A stretch of 46,959 nucleotides of DNA from Nitrosomonas supralitoralis (GCF_003011925.2 NZ_PXXU01000027.1:1-46959), one strand, 5' to 3'; positions 1 through 8,723 are shown, numbered from the stretch's first letter. A program made the numbers and translations. The notes: generated by a model from the sequence alone, not told the origin.

Positions 1-1
1 G

Positions 2-828
2 TTGAACGGTAACGATACCCTGGACGGTCAGGGCGGTAACGACACAATGGTGGGTGGCAGAGGCAATGATCTGTATATTGTAGATTCGGTCTCCGATACC
101 GTTACAGAACAGGCCAGTCAAGGCATCGATACAGTTCAGAGTTCAGTGACATTCTCGCTCAGTTCTTCAATTAATGTGGAGCGCCTGACCCTGACCGGAG
201 CCAACGCAATCGACGGTACCGGCAATAACCGACTCAATACGCTCATCGGCAACGATGAAGACAATACGCTGACCGGGCTGAACGGGAACGATACGCTCGA
301 TGGGCAGGGCGGTAACGATACAATGGTGGGTGGCAGAGGTAATGATCTGTATATTGTAGATTCGGTCTCCGATACCGTTACAGAACAGGCAGGTCAAGGC
401 ATCGATACAGTTCAGAGTTCAGTGACATTCTCGCTCAGTTCTTCAATTAATGTGGAACGCCTGACCCTGACCGGAACCAACGCAATCGACGGTATCGGCA
501 ATAACCGATCCAATACGCTTATCGGCAACGATGGAGACAATACCCTGACCGGACTGAGTGGTAAAGATACGCTCGACGGTCAGGGCGGTAACGATACATT
601 GGTTGGGGGTATGGGTAGCGATATTTATATTGTTGACAGCGTGACCGATACAATTATCGAATTATCAGCTCAGGGTGCTGACACGGTTCGCAGCAGCGTG
701 ACCTTTACGCTGGGTCTGACATCGAATCTTGAGCATCTCACTCTGACCGGCTCGGACGATATTAATGGCACAGGTAATAATAGGCGCAATATCGTCACTG
801 GTAATGATGGAGACAATACATTAACAGG
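2..828 (+). repeat. Three tandem 276-bp RTX modules
   Basis: Equivalent points of the repeat (the codons before GNDTLDGQGG) fall at about 4, 280 and 556, an exact 276-bp period. Modules 1 and 2 are nearly identical at the DNA level and module 3 is more diverged, which points to a recent duplication of one module. Confidence 0.85.
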
Positions 829-1222
829 AAACGGTGGTCCTGACACGCTCAGTGGCGGTCTTGGCAACGATACCTTGATCGGTGGTGGGGCAAAAGATAC
901 CTTAACCGGTGGCGGCGGAAACGACACCTTCCTGTATCAAGCACCAGTCTTTCACTCCAATGGCGGATCGCGCGATACGATTATGGATTTTGTGAGTGGC
1001 GTAGACACCATTGATCTCAGCGCGATTGATGCCAATAGAACTGTGGGTGGTAATAATGCCTTTGTCTTTATCGGTGCAACAGCATTCAGCAGCGCCGGTC
1101 AGGTGCGTTACGTTCCCGCAACGGGTTTGTTGGAAGCTAACGTGAATGCAGGTCTGGCTGCAGATTTCCAGATTTCATTACTGGGAGTGCCAACACTCGT
1201 TGCAACTGATATCGTGTTGTAA
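2..1222 (+). CDS. RTX (hemolysin-type calcium-binding) repeat protein, 3' part
   Basis: This is the C-terminal 406 residues of a larger protein; the reading frame is open at the left edge, so the true start lies outside the window. It contains many GGxGxD-type nonapeptides (for example GGRGNDLYIVD and GGGGNDTFLYQ), the calcium-binding beta-roll of RTX proteins. The first ~275 residues are three tandem 92-residue modules (276-bp period), each made of a nonapeptide block plus a segment with the DTVQSSVTFSL and LTLTG motifs. The end, with a D-rich beta-roll followed by a DTIMDFVSGVDTIDLSAID segment, resembles the C-terminal secretion signal region of type I-secreted proteins. Family knowledge suggests export through an ABC/MFP/TolC system and folding on extracellular calcium; no T1SS genes are in the window. 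The catalytic or adhesive domain, if any, is upstream and not visible. Confidence 0.9.
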   Translation: MNGNDTLDGQGGNDTMVGGRGNDLYIVDSVSDTVTEQASQGIDTVQSSVTFSLSSSINVERLTLTGANAIDGTGNNRLNTLIGNDEDNTLTGLNGNDTLDGQGGNDTMVGGRGNDLYIVDSVSDTVTEQAGQGIDTVQSSVTFSLSSSINVERLTLTGTNAIDGIGNNRSNTLIGNDGDNTLTGLSGKDTLDGQGGNDTLVGGMGSDIYIVDSVTDTIIELSAQGADTVRSSVTFTLGLTSNLEHLTLTGSDDINGTGNNRRNIVTGNDGDNTLTGNGGPDTLSGGLGNDTLIGGGAKDTLTGGGGNDTFLYQAPVFHSNGGSRDTIMDFVSGVDTIDLSAIDANRTVGGNNAFVFIGATAFSSAGQVRYVPATGLLEANVNAGLAADFQISLLGVPTLVATDIVL

Positions 1223-1239
1223 AGAGTAGTAAGCAAGAA

Positions 1240-1279
1240 ATGACACTCATAACTAACTGCTTAGTTTAATGAGTGCCAT
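1240..1279 (+). terminator. Hairpin terminator candidate after RTX gene
   Basis: ATGACACTCAT (1240-1250) pairs with ATGAGTGCCAT (1269-1279), and the inner AACTAA pairs with TTAGTT, giving a long, slightly imperfect stem 18 bp past the RTX stop codon. No clear T-tract follows, so it may be a terminator or a 3'-stabilising hairpin. Confidence 0.5.
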
Positions 1280-1776
1280 CATTAGCTCTCTATCGTCCAA
1301 AGTTTCATAAAATAGAGGAGATAGAATCCGGTCGCAAGTAAACGAATTTTAACTCGGAGGTAAGCTCGCGAGATTCATACTATACGATTTAAATAGTTTG
1401 TTCAGGATTAGAAACCTATGCCGACATAATCTCCCACCGTCATGCGGCCATATTTTGCACCATCCAGAGAGCCAAGGGTCAATATAGGTAATGGACTCAG
1501 AGGGCGGACTGATGACATGTATTGCTAAACCGACAGGAATAATCCAAGGTCTTATTTTATAGGCCGCAAAATGCTTGAATTTAATCTTAGGCGATGCGTT
1601 CAGGGTGAATTGATTAATAACTCTGTCACACCCTGAGGATTGTTAGCGTCGCCCGCCATTTACGTAGATGCATTTGCCAGCACATTACCCTGAACGCCAT
1701 GGCCATATCTGCAGATATTCAAACATCAGCTCCGCATGGATTTCGGTTTCGGGTATACAACCCCAGGTATCTTTGG
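1280..1776. other. Gene-poor stretch, probably decayed coding DNA
   Basis: No convincing intact gene. On the minus strand an open frame at 1685-1921 (ending in IHAELMFEYLQIWPW) overlaps the 3' end of the neighbouring pseudogene in another frame. It could be the frameshifted continuation of that gene; this is speculative. Nothing else recognisable. Confidence 0.4.
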
Positions 1777-2235
1777 TCAATTGAAAATCAAACCCTGCGC
1801 CGGTATACCAAGCAGGCCGGCATGCTTGTTTCTGTGCGCCAATCGGTGCGACACGTCTTTCGATTGATACGCCATTACGATGCTCATCACTTCTGCCATA
1901 GCTGCCGCGAAAAAACAACATGATATTTTATTACTCATGCCCTCTTCTCTAGCCTTTTCTCTGGTGGCTCTGGCTTCCTCAATCTGTTCAATTTTCTGCG
2001 TGGTTCCAGCCGATTCTACCCTTACTCTATTCAATTCAAATTGCATTTCTTGCGTCCGGGCCGACTCCGTTTTAATCCTGTTCAATCCATTCTGAATTTC
2101 TTGTAGTGTGTGTTTCAACTGTTTAATGCGTTGAGCTGCTGCATCCTAGGCATACGCCTGTGATACGGCCGTACCAGTTAAACATGCGCAAATAATAAGT
2201 TTAAAAACGCAGTTTCTCTTGAATGAGTAGTTCAT
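1777..2235 (-). pseudogene. Secreted coiled-coil protein, disrupted by in-frame TAG
   Basis: Reading leftward from an ATG at 2235, the first 29 codons give a clear Sec signal peptide (MNYSFKRNC, hydrophobic core LIICACLTGTAV, cleavage site AYA). Codon 30 is TAG (2148-2146), directly after AYA. The same frame then continues DAAAQRIKQLKHTLQEIQ into a heptad-like coiled coil rich in Glu, Arg and Lys (to about residue 95), followed by a hydrophobic stretch and a stop at 1777. The perfect join of signal peptide and mature region across the stop indicates one ancestral gene, with TAG probably replacing a Gln (CAG) or similar codon. A second lesion may lie in the distal part, where another minus frame (1685-1921) looks protein-like. 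The ancestral function is unknown; a secreted coiled coil could be the N-terminal part of an outer-membrane protein. Confidence 0.65.
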
Positions 2236-2602
2236 ATATATTCCCTTGTCGTTTAATTGACGTGCATTCATGAAAGAACTCGGGGAATGCGACAGAAAAT
2301 CAATAAATTAACATAACAGTCAGCAAAATATTGTTGATTGGCGAGAACGGAACAATGTATTCGAAGCCAGAAAAAGTGATGGAAGAGCCCTGCTCCAATC
2401 GTGGCGGCATAAACTGTGAGGGTTTAGGGGTTTCTTCCCAGAGTACAGGCAGGAAACCTGTCGGGCTGTTGTTTCTTTGGGCCGGCGCTAAATAGGCATT
2501 GAATAACTTGAATATGTTCTCGGTTTGATAAGCTCAATCAGAACGAAATCAAATTTCCTTGTTCTTCATGAGCTTATCGATATACTCGAGCTAGCAAATC
2601 AC
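2236..2602. other. Intergenic region, no assignable gene
   Basis: Lies between the pseudogene and the small RTX-like gene. A stop-to-stop minus-strand frame at 2300-2533 (77 codons, containing TGFLPVLWEETPKPSQF) has protein-like composition but no usable start codon near its 5' end, so it is at best a remnant. A 46-codon plus-strand ORF at about 2355 has no other support. The pseudogene's promoter would lie just right of 2235. Confidence 0.35.
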
Positions 2603-3262
2603 TTAACTCATTACACTGACATCATCCCAGCTGATTTGATCAGACGCGACGCCAACCAGCGTGACTGATGCGGTAGAACCAAAATCCACTATGAAATCTT
2701 GACCATCATCACTACGATGGATATCCGTGACGAAGCCTTGCAAATGTTCTTTTGAAATAAGGCCCAGACCGGTATCAAATATAATGAAGTCATGTTCGCC
2801 TGAATTAAAGTCTGCAATGCGTAAATGCGCAGCTTCGCGGATCACGAAATCATCCGCGCCCTGCCCGCCATGGCAATCTTCACCACCACGTACTCCAATA
2901 TGGTCGTCACCGTCAGTTGGAGCATAGACGAGTCTGTCTTCAAACTTAAACGGACCGGCTCCCGGTGAATCAGGAGTCCATTGTTCTGAAATTCTAAAAT
3001 AGGTACCATCACCATCTGCATCTGCGTAAACAGTGATTTCTGAGCCAAGGCCAAGTTTATGTTCGGTTCTGACCACCTCGCCATTATCGTTGACTACATA
3101 GGTCTCCGTGCCGTCATCATCGATGGGTTTTAGTTCGGGTACACCATCTTTAATTTCAAATACTTCGACTACCTCATTACTTTCATTTATTGTAAATTGA
3201 AAGCCTTTGTGGTTTCCACTGCTTGGTGAATCGTCATTTGAATTGTTATGTCCTGAGCTCAT
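2603..3262 (-). CDS. Small RTX-like calcium-binding protein
   Basis: Encodes 219 residues from the ATG at 3262, preceded by GAGGAG seven bases upstream; an in-frame ATG five codons earlier has no ribosome-binding site. The sequence is acidic and has no Sec signal peptide. Residues ~1-130 are Asp/Asn/Gly-rich beta-strand-like (DADGDGTYF resembles an EF-hand-like calcium loop). Residues ~130-170 hold one degenerate RTX block (GGEDCHGGQGADDFVI) followed by IADFNSGEHDFIIFDTGLGL, the pattern of the C-terminal domain of type I-secreted proteins. It therefore looks like a secretion module with a short unknown N-terminal domain, probably exported by a type I system encoded elsewhere. Its closeness to the longer RTX gene at the left edge suggests a secreted-protein neighbourhood. 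No enzymatic motif is visible. Confidence 0.7.
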   Translation of the reverse strand: MSSGHNNSNDDSPSSGNHKGFQFTINESNEVVEVFEIKDGVPELKPIDDDGTETYVVNDNGEVVRTEHKLGLGSEITVYADADGDGTYFRISEQWTPDSPGAGPFKFEDRLVYAPTDGDDHIGVRGGEDCHGGQGADDFVIREAAHLRIADFNSGEHDFIIFDTGLGLISKEHLQGFVTDIHRSDDGQDFIVDFGSTASVTLVGVASDQISWDDVSVMS

Positions 3263-3367
3263 TTTATTTCTCCTCATATCATCAATGAAATTAATGCTAC
3301 ATTTGGTTACAGAAATTATGCCTGCATTTAATAAGACTATTTACAGACCTGAAAAATCCGTCGTAGC

Positions 3368-5188
3368 CTATTTAATTGGATTCAATTGTGCTGCAGTGAG
3401 CTGGCTCGACCAAGAAGCCGGCAGATTCTGAACCCAACCGTTATACACTAGCGGAATCGGCAGTATGCCTTGCCCACCCATGCCTGGATTAGCTGATACG
3501 GTGTCATCGTGCTGAGTTGTGCTCGCAGAAAACAATCCTACTGTACCCGCAATTTTTGCATCGGATGGATCGCCATCATTGTTTGGATCAGGATCCACGA
3601 TCAACAATCTGTTAGAAAATTTGCTGGATACATACGCGTAATAACCACCACCTTGTTTCGCACCGTATTGCACCCCGTGACAACCGGGATCGCATGGTAG
3701 CATCGCTACCAACTCATCCGTGATTGTATTGACAATGGTTATCGTCCCGGTGAGCGTATTGGCAGTGACCATATTCTTACCATCCGGGGACACCGGGGTT
3801 TGGATTGGTAGCGCGCCCACAGGACCGGTAATGGTTCCTGCAACCGGATCATAATTTTCAATCAGGTTGATGTGTTTGGTTACCGTGTGGGTATCCATAT
3901 TCACAACCGCGAGAGTGCTATCGAGAAAGTTAGCCGCGTAATATTTGGTGGCATCCGGCATCATGCCCGTTGCTATAGGGTGGCCGAAAGGACTGCCCAC
4001 TGGGACAATGGCCTCAATCGCATTGGTATGAAAATTGTACTGTGTGGAATCACCCGAAAAGACATTGGGTGTTACCATGGTTTTGCCGTCATGGCTCATC
4101 CAGTGTGCGTGCGGGTTGCCGCGTCCAATATCCACTCTTCGCAACACTCCGTCTGCCAAGGGCGCTAATTCCATTACAGAATCAGTCCGCGTGTCTCCAT
4201 TATTCGTAACGTGAAGACGATCAGAGTCAGTCAGTGTCATCACATGTGCAGGTGATTCACCCACGGATACATTGCGTATCAGCGCACCCGTTAAACGATC
4301 AAATACAGTCAGTTTACTGTCAAACCATTGGGTAGCGTAAATTACAGTCTGATCTTTATCGGTCCACATATTGTGTGGATTGTTCATCTCAATGGAAGGT
4401 AATGCTACTTTCCGGGTCACCTGCCAGGAAGAACCATCTATCGCTGATATCGTACCCGGTTTTTCTTTACTCTGAGTGTTTTCAAATTGCGTGGCAACCC
4501 ATATTTCACCGACAGCAGAGGTTTTAGGGTTTTCAAGTGCGACTAATGGAATGTCATTGCCATAACGTGCATTAAGAACTGCTGGCAGATTGACAACACC
4601 GATATCTACGCGCACATCAACATCCGGATAGGTAATATGCCATGGCTGATTACTTGCATAGTTCTGCCAGTTAGCAGGGTTGGTAGCAATAAAGAAAGTG
4701 CGTAAGAGTCGTGTCGCCAGATCGCTGCTGGTTGGAACGGTGATTCCGTTGATCAGGCTGATTGATGTGCCCAGATCCAGTCCGCTGGTTTTAGGATCAT
4801 CAACAATCACTGCGCCAAACATGTAGGGATGGATACTGCAGGTAAAAACATACAAACCCGGTGTTGTCAGTATTACATCATCTCCGCCTTTTCTGGGCTC
4901 CGTATTGAAGGGCATGTTGGCGGCACCGGTTGGGAAAATTAAACTGGTTCGGGTATGCACCGTATTGGAATTACCGGAAAACTTAACCCGCACGCCGGGT
5001 GTAGCAATGGCAATTGAGCGATTCCCTGCAACAGACGTTCCGGTGTCAAACCATCGTCCGGGGTTATCCGTAAGTTCAAATTTGATTTCGTTATCACGTG
5101 CAGAGACACTGCCTACTGATAACATCAGCAGCACAGTGGAACAAATCCCCAATTGTACTGCGTGCTTTAAAAAAGTTTTCGTAAACAT
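3368..5188 (-). CDS. Periplasmic type-1 copper (cupredoxin) and YVTN beta-propeller protein
   Basis: Encodes 606 residues from the ATG at 5188, chosen because GAGGAG lies eight bases upstream; a TTG seven codons earlier has no such signal. Residues 1-30 are a Sec signal peptide ending SVSA. Residues ~31-135 form a cupredoxin domain with all four type-1 copper ligands visible: His78, then Cys117-x2-His120-x2-Met123. Residues ~190-600 are WD/YVTN-like propeller blades (TVIYATQWFDSKLTVFD, MVTANTLTGTITIVN). Histidines recur near blade entries (His272, 315, 360, 362, 366, 403, 504, 560), and residues 499-504 read CDPGCH, a Cys-x3-Cys-His motif. The family is often annotated as copper oxidase, but the substrate is unknown. 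The plan is that of nitrous-oxide reductase with domain order reversed, so a redox role is plausible but inferred. Transcribed alone. Confidence 0.8.
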   Translation of the reverse strand: MFTKTFLKHAVQLGICSTVLLMLSVGSVSARDNEIKFELTDNPGRWFDTGTSVAGNRSIAIATPGVRVKFSGNSNTVHTRTSLIFPTGAANMPFNTEPRKGGDDVILTTPGLYVFTCSIHPYMFGAVIVDDPKTSGLDLGTSISLINGITVPTSSDLATRLLRTFFIATNPANWQNYASNQPWHITYPDVDVRVDIGVVNLPAVLNARYGNDIPLVALENPKTSAVGEIWVATQFENTQSKEKPGTISAIDGSSWQVTRKVALPSIEMNNPHNMWTDKDQTVIYATQWFDSKLTVFDRLTGALIRNVSVGESPAHVMTLTDSDRLHVTNNGDTRTDSVMELAPLADGVLRRVDIGRGNPHAHWMSHDGKTMVTPNVFSGDSTQYNFHTNAIEAIVPVGSPFGHPIATGMMPDATKYYAANFLDSTLAVVNMDTHTVTKHINLIENYDPVAGTITGPVGALPIQTPVSPDGKNMVTANTLTGTITIVNTITDELVAMLPCDPGCHGVQYGAKQGGGYYAYVSSKFSNRLLIVDPDPNNDGDPSDAKIAGTVGLFSASTTQHDDTVSANPGMGGQGILPIPLVYNGWVQNLPASWSSQLTAAQLNPIK

Positions 5189-5337
5189 CGAATATTCTCC
5201 TCGGAGCAATTAACAATAATGGTTTTTTATATTATTTTTTCACTCAGTTTGGCCTTTGGCGGGCGTCATTGAATTTTACTGCTTTACATTATTTAACGTT
5301 GCGGCCTCCTTGTGCACGGTCATTTTTCATAATAATT

Positions 5338-5592
5338 TCAGATTCGCCTGACTTCGCGATCATCGGCATTTTGCCCAACGCGAGCGGTGATTGAAGCAGC
5401 ATCCTTATTGTTTTCTGAATGCGCAGTTCTGTTAGAATCATTGATACTGCGGTCATACCGAATCTGGTCGAGCTGATGGTTCATTTTATTCGAGGATTCA
5501 AGATAGTCTTCAGCTGTTTTTTCCGCAGAGAAAGACGTAAATGCAGACCCCATGCTAAACATTAGAATAGTGATAATTGAGAGTCTTTTCAT
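5338..5592 (-). CDS. Small exported protein of unknown function
   Basis: Encodes 84 residues from the ATG at 5592, which has AAGGAG seven bases upstream; an in-frame start eleven codons earlier is unsupported. Residues 1-23 are a signal peptide (MKRLSIITILMFSMGSAFTS) with cleavage probably near FSA. The mature part is hydrophilic, rich in Asn, Asp, Ser and Arg, without cysteines or repeats, and probably helical or disordered. It is divergently transcribed from the DUF6502 gene and shares a 190-bp intergenic region with it. No family was recognised. Confidence 0.65.
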   Translation of the reverse strand: MKRLSIITILMFSMGSAFTSFSAEKTAEDYLESSNKMNHQLDQIRYDRSINDSNRTAHSENNKDAASITARVGQNADDREVRRI

Positions 5593-5677
5593 GATATTTC
5601 TCCTTAATTTGGATTGATGCACCATCAGTAAGCCTCCTAATGCACGTGTGAATTATCCTCGCACAAAACCAACTATA

Positions 5678-5736
5678 CGTGGGATTTTTTCCCATGTCAA
5701 TATATTGTGTGATTATTTCCCACGATATGCTACAAT
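5678..5736. promoter_or_regulatory. Divergent promoter region with repeated TGGGA/TCCCA elements
   Basis: A TGGGA-N5-TCCCA inverted repeat lies at 5680-5694, and a further TCCCACG at 5718-5724 pairs with CGTGGGA at 5678-5684. A possible -10 (TACAAT, 5731-5736) for the rightward DUF6502 gene follows. Three related half-sites between two divergent genes suggest an operator; the regulator is unknown. Confidence 0.35.
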
Positions 5737-5784
5737 GGCTTGTATTCATTAACTTTCTGACTAATTTATTCGTGGATAGGCTTT

Positions 5785-6660
5785 ATGCCCAGTATTCAAA
5801 CACCTAATTCAACGCTCCCGCCCGTGCTCATCACTGCACTCCGGCGCGTACTTCGCCCAATAATCAAGTTAATGCTTGCTAATGGAATTACTTATCCTTC
5901 TTTGTTGGAATTACTGAAGGAGTTATTTGTCGAGATTGCAGATAAAGATTTTAAGATTGATGGAAAATCTTCGACAGACAGCCACTTAAGTCTACTGACA
6001 GGTGTTCATCGTAAAGATATCAAGAGATTGCGACATGAAAATCATTCCGATGCCGAAACAATTCCGCAAGCAATTTCGCTGGGCGCTCGACTGGTGAGTC
6101 TTTGGACCAGTGACACACGCTATCTAGATGAAAACAATCAACCTAAACCGTTACCTAGATTTATCAAAGAAGGCGGTGAAATTTCTTTTGAAAAACTCGT
6201 TGCTAATGTGAGTTGTGATATTCGCTCGCGGGTTGTATTGGATGAGTGGCTGAGACTAGGCGTGGCGCATTTTGATGATCAGAAACGAGTATGCCTTAAT
6301 ACTTCGGCATTTGTTCCGGCAAACGGTTTTGATGAGAAAGTATATTACTTTGGCCACAACTTACATGATCATGCCGCCGCTGCAACTAACAATTTATTAG
6401 GAGAAAAGCAGCCTTTCATTGAACGAAGTGTTTCTTATGATGAATTGACCTTTGACTCGGTGCAGAAGTTGGCCGAGAAATCTAAACATCTTGGGATGGA
6501 GTCATTGCTTGCCATAAATAAAGATGCGATGGAATATGAAAAAAATGATGCATCTGGAAGCGAGTCGCGTTATCGTATGACATTCGGTATTTATTTTTAC
6601 AGTGAACCGGCAGAATTGGAGGAATTGCCAAAGAAAGATAACGATTTGACACACAACTAA
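5785..6660 (+). CDS. DUF6502 family protein
   Basis: Encodes 291 residues without signal peptide or membrane segment, so probably cytoplasmic. The N-terminal half contains the features I associate with DUF6502: a helical LRPIIKLMLANGITYPSLLE segment and LLTGVHRKDIKRLR (around residues 75-90), which looks like a winged-helix DNA-binding region. The C-terminal half is mixed alpha/beta with no catalytic motif. It lies 25 bp upstream of the DUF5666 gene on the same strand, a pairing I recall from other betaproteobacteria, so the two are probably co-transcribed. A transcription-factor-like role controlling the downstream surface proteins is an inference. The ATG start fits the frame; the ribosome-binding site is weak (AGG). 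Confidence 0.7.
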   Translation: MPSIQTPNSTLPPVLITALRRVLRPIIKLMLANGITYPSLLELLKELFVEIADKDFKIDGKSSTDSHLSLLTGVHRKDIKRLRHENHSDAETIPQAISLGARLVSLWTSDTRYLDENNQPKPLPRFIKEGGEISFEKLVANVSCDIRSRVVLDEWLRLGVAHFDDQKRVCLNTSAFVPANGFDEKVYYFGHNLHDHAAAATNNLLGEKQPFIERSVSYDELTFDSVQKLAEKSKHLGMESLLAINKDAMEYEKNDASGSESRYRMTFGIYFYSEPAELEELPKKDNDLTHN

Positions 6661-6685
6661 CCATTCAAGATATTTTTTAAGCGAA

Positions 6686-8488
6686 ATGACAAAAAATTCA
6701 TTGGTCGCCCTATGCCGTTACGGTGCTTACATATTGGGTGTTATCGCTCTGATGTTTCTCTATTCTGCCAGCCTGCTCGCTAAAAACAATTGCGATGTCA
6801 GAGCTTCGCTGATCAATCCTTTACTACAACCTCAATCTGGAATCGGTGGCACAGGCGTGCACGATGGAGGAATGGGTGGTACCGGCATTTCAAAAGGCGG
6901 CATTGGTGGAACTGGTGCGCCATTAGCTGAATCAGGTATGGGTGGCACAGGTGTGGTCGATGGAGGAATGGGTGGTACTGGTGCTCCGGAAGGCGGCATT
7001 GGAGGAACTGGATATGTCGCTCACGATGGGGGCCTCGGTGGAACGGGAATTATCGGTATCATCACCGGATTTGCGAGTATTTGTGTCAATGGCATCGAGG
7101 TTCACTATGATAGCAACACTCCCGTTTTCATTGACGGCAGACCTGCTACAGTACGTGATCTTACAGTAGGTCAGGTAATTGCGGCACGTGCGCAGGACAC
7201 TGGTCACGAACTTATGGCTCGAAACATTGCGGTAGTGCATGCAGCTATTGGGCCGATCAGTAGTTTTAATTCTGAAACCGGAGAAATGCGTGTATTAGAC
7301 CAGACTGTGCATATTGGAACATCTACCGATCAGAACTATGTTTCAAACATGAAAGAAGGCGATTGGGTGCAAGTCAGTGGTCACAGGCTATCCAATGGTA
7401 CGATTGTAGCATCGCGAATTGAAACTACGCCGTTGCATGCACAAGCCCAAATAAATGGTCAGGTTACCCAAATTGATCGACAAGGTTTTGTCGTTAATGG
7501 CACGCGCGTTCAACATGATGCTAAATCATTGCCAACGGATATTTCTCAAGGTATGGAAATTGAGGTTAGGGGACAATGGGATGGCACCCATCTACACGCA
7601 CAGCAAATACAGGTTGAACCAATGCTTCGGAGTATTGGCAATGTAGAACATCTTGTGATCGAGGGGTATATCCATGCCCTGGGTGGTAAAGAATTAAACG
7701 TAAGTAACCGGATAATTACCATTGAACCTAATACGCATTTAACGGGAACTGCGAAAGATGATCTCAAGTTGGATCAACGTGTGCTGATCAGTGGAAAGCT
7801 TGGTGCAGATCAGCGGATTACTTCCGAACGCATTGAAGTGAGAAACATACTGCCCATTCAGATACAGGAAGGAAACGATAGGGCTTTTATTGATAACAGC
7901 GGCAAAGGTAGAAATAATACGAACAATGAATCGGAAGTCAAACCTTCCCAGAATGGTAAGAATAGTCATGGTCACGGCAGTGGCCATGACGGCATCAAGC
8001 AGAATCCTAGCGATTTAAATAGAGGACGTGACCGTGACCCAGGCAATAATCAGTCGCCCGGCAAGGATTCACGTACCGAGCATTCGCCCCTTATTGGAGG
8101 CGAGAGAAGAATTGATCATTCTGGCTCTGCAGGACGGGATCATATAGAAAAATCATCCGATATGCGCGATACGAATGCATCAGATAATAAGCTTATAAGG
8201 CTTGAGAATCCGAGAGATTCCGTCTCAGATGTGCGGGACAGGGCAAGTGATCATAAAGATGGTGTGCGTGATACTGATCACTCAGACAGACTGCGTGATC
8301 ATGCGGAACGTTATGACAAGCACTTAATCATAGACAGGCACGAAAGACCGGACGGATTAGATTTTGACTCGAGGGATCGGATCGGCGACCATAGAGAAAG
8401 CATACGGGATATTGATATTCCAGATCGCGCTGGTGACCATAGAGAAGGCATACGACACATTGATGTTCCAGATAGAATTCGCCATTAG
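6686..8488 (+). CDS. Exported DUF5666-domain protein with GGTG repeats
   Basis: Encodes 600 residues. Residues 1-33 form a signal peptide or anchor (hydrophobic YILGVIALMFLYSASLL). Residues ~50-125 carry seven copies of a G-[IML]-GGTG motif. Residues ~125-395 contain about four successive beta-rich units of the DUF5666 type (for example GFVVNGTRVQHD followed by GMEIEVRGQWDG), probably small OB-like barrels. From ~400 to the end the chain is hydrophilic and low-complexity, with Asp/Arg/His-rich degenerate repeats related to DHRE-x-IR-x-ID-x-PDR near the C terminus. No catalytic motif. Expected location is the periplasm or surface. It follows the DUF6502 gene by 25 bp and precedes the barrel protein by ~235 bp. 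Function unknown; a structural or ligand-binding surface role is inferred. Confidence 0.72.
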   Translation: MTKNSLVALCRYGAYILGVIALMFLYSASLLAKNNCDVRASLINPLLQPQSGIGGTGVHDGGMGGTGISKGGIGGTGAPLAESGMGGTGVVDGGMGGTGAPEGGIGGTGYVAHDGGLGGTGIIGIITGFASICVNGIEVHYDSNTPVFIDGRPATVRDLTVGQVIAARAQDTGHELMARNIAVVHAAIGPISSFNSETGEMRVLDQTVHIGTSTDQNYVSNMKEGDWVQVSGHRLSNGTIVASRIETTPLHAQAQINGQVTQIDRQGFVVNGTRVQHDAKSLPTDISQGMEIEVRGQWDGTHLHAQQIQVEPMLRSIGNVEHLVIEGYIHALGGKELNVSNRIITIEPNTHLTGTAKDDLKLDQRVLISGKLGADQRITSERIEVRNILPIQIQEGNDRAFIDNSGKGRNNTNNESEVKPSQNGKNSHGHGSGHDGIKQNPSDLNRGRDRDPGNNQSPGKDSRTEHSPLIGGERRIDHSGSAGRDHIEKSSDMRDTNASDNKLIRLENPRDSVSDVRDRASDHKDGVRDTDHSDRLRDHAERYDKHLIIDRHERPDGLDFDSRDRIGDHRESIRDIDIPDRAGDHREGIRHIDVPDRIRH

Positions 8489-8524
8489 CTTCTCAAATTT
8501 TTAGAAATCAAAAAAACTAAGTAT

Positions 8525-8541
8525 GGCAATAATTTATTGCC
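8525..8541. terminator. Short perfect palindrome after DUF5666 gene
   Basis: GGCAATAA and TTATTGCC flank a single T, 36 bp past the stop. It can form a 7-bp stem with a 3-base loop. There is no T-tract, so termination activity is uncertain. Confidence 0.3.
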
Positions 8542-8723
8542 CAGCTGTAAAATTTATCCTACATAAGGAAAAAGAAGAATAATCCGTGAGCTCCGAACAT
8601 AAAACAAGATGTGTCCGCACAGGGAATCAGCATTAACTAAAAAGGACATGAGCCGTAATTTATTAATTCGCACAATTGAATCAGATGATTGCGCTGAATT
8701 TAGTTAATACAAAAAAGGCTCTC

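Noticed and set aside
5086..5188. c-type haem motif in the copper protein as proof of a cytochrome
   Set aside because: The only candidate is CDPGCH far downstream (residues 499-504), which is Cys-x3-Cys-His rather than the usual Cys-x2-Cys-His; it could be a disulfide loop.
8648..8707. 19-codon leader-peptide-like ORF starting at ATG 8648
   Set aside because: The AAGGA sequence is only one base from the ATG, and no attenuator structure follows it.
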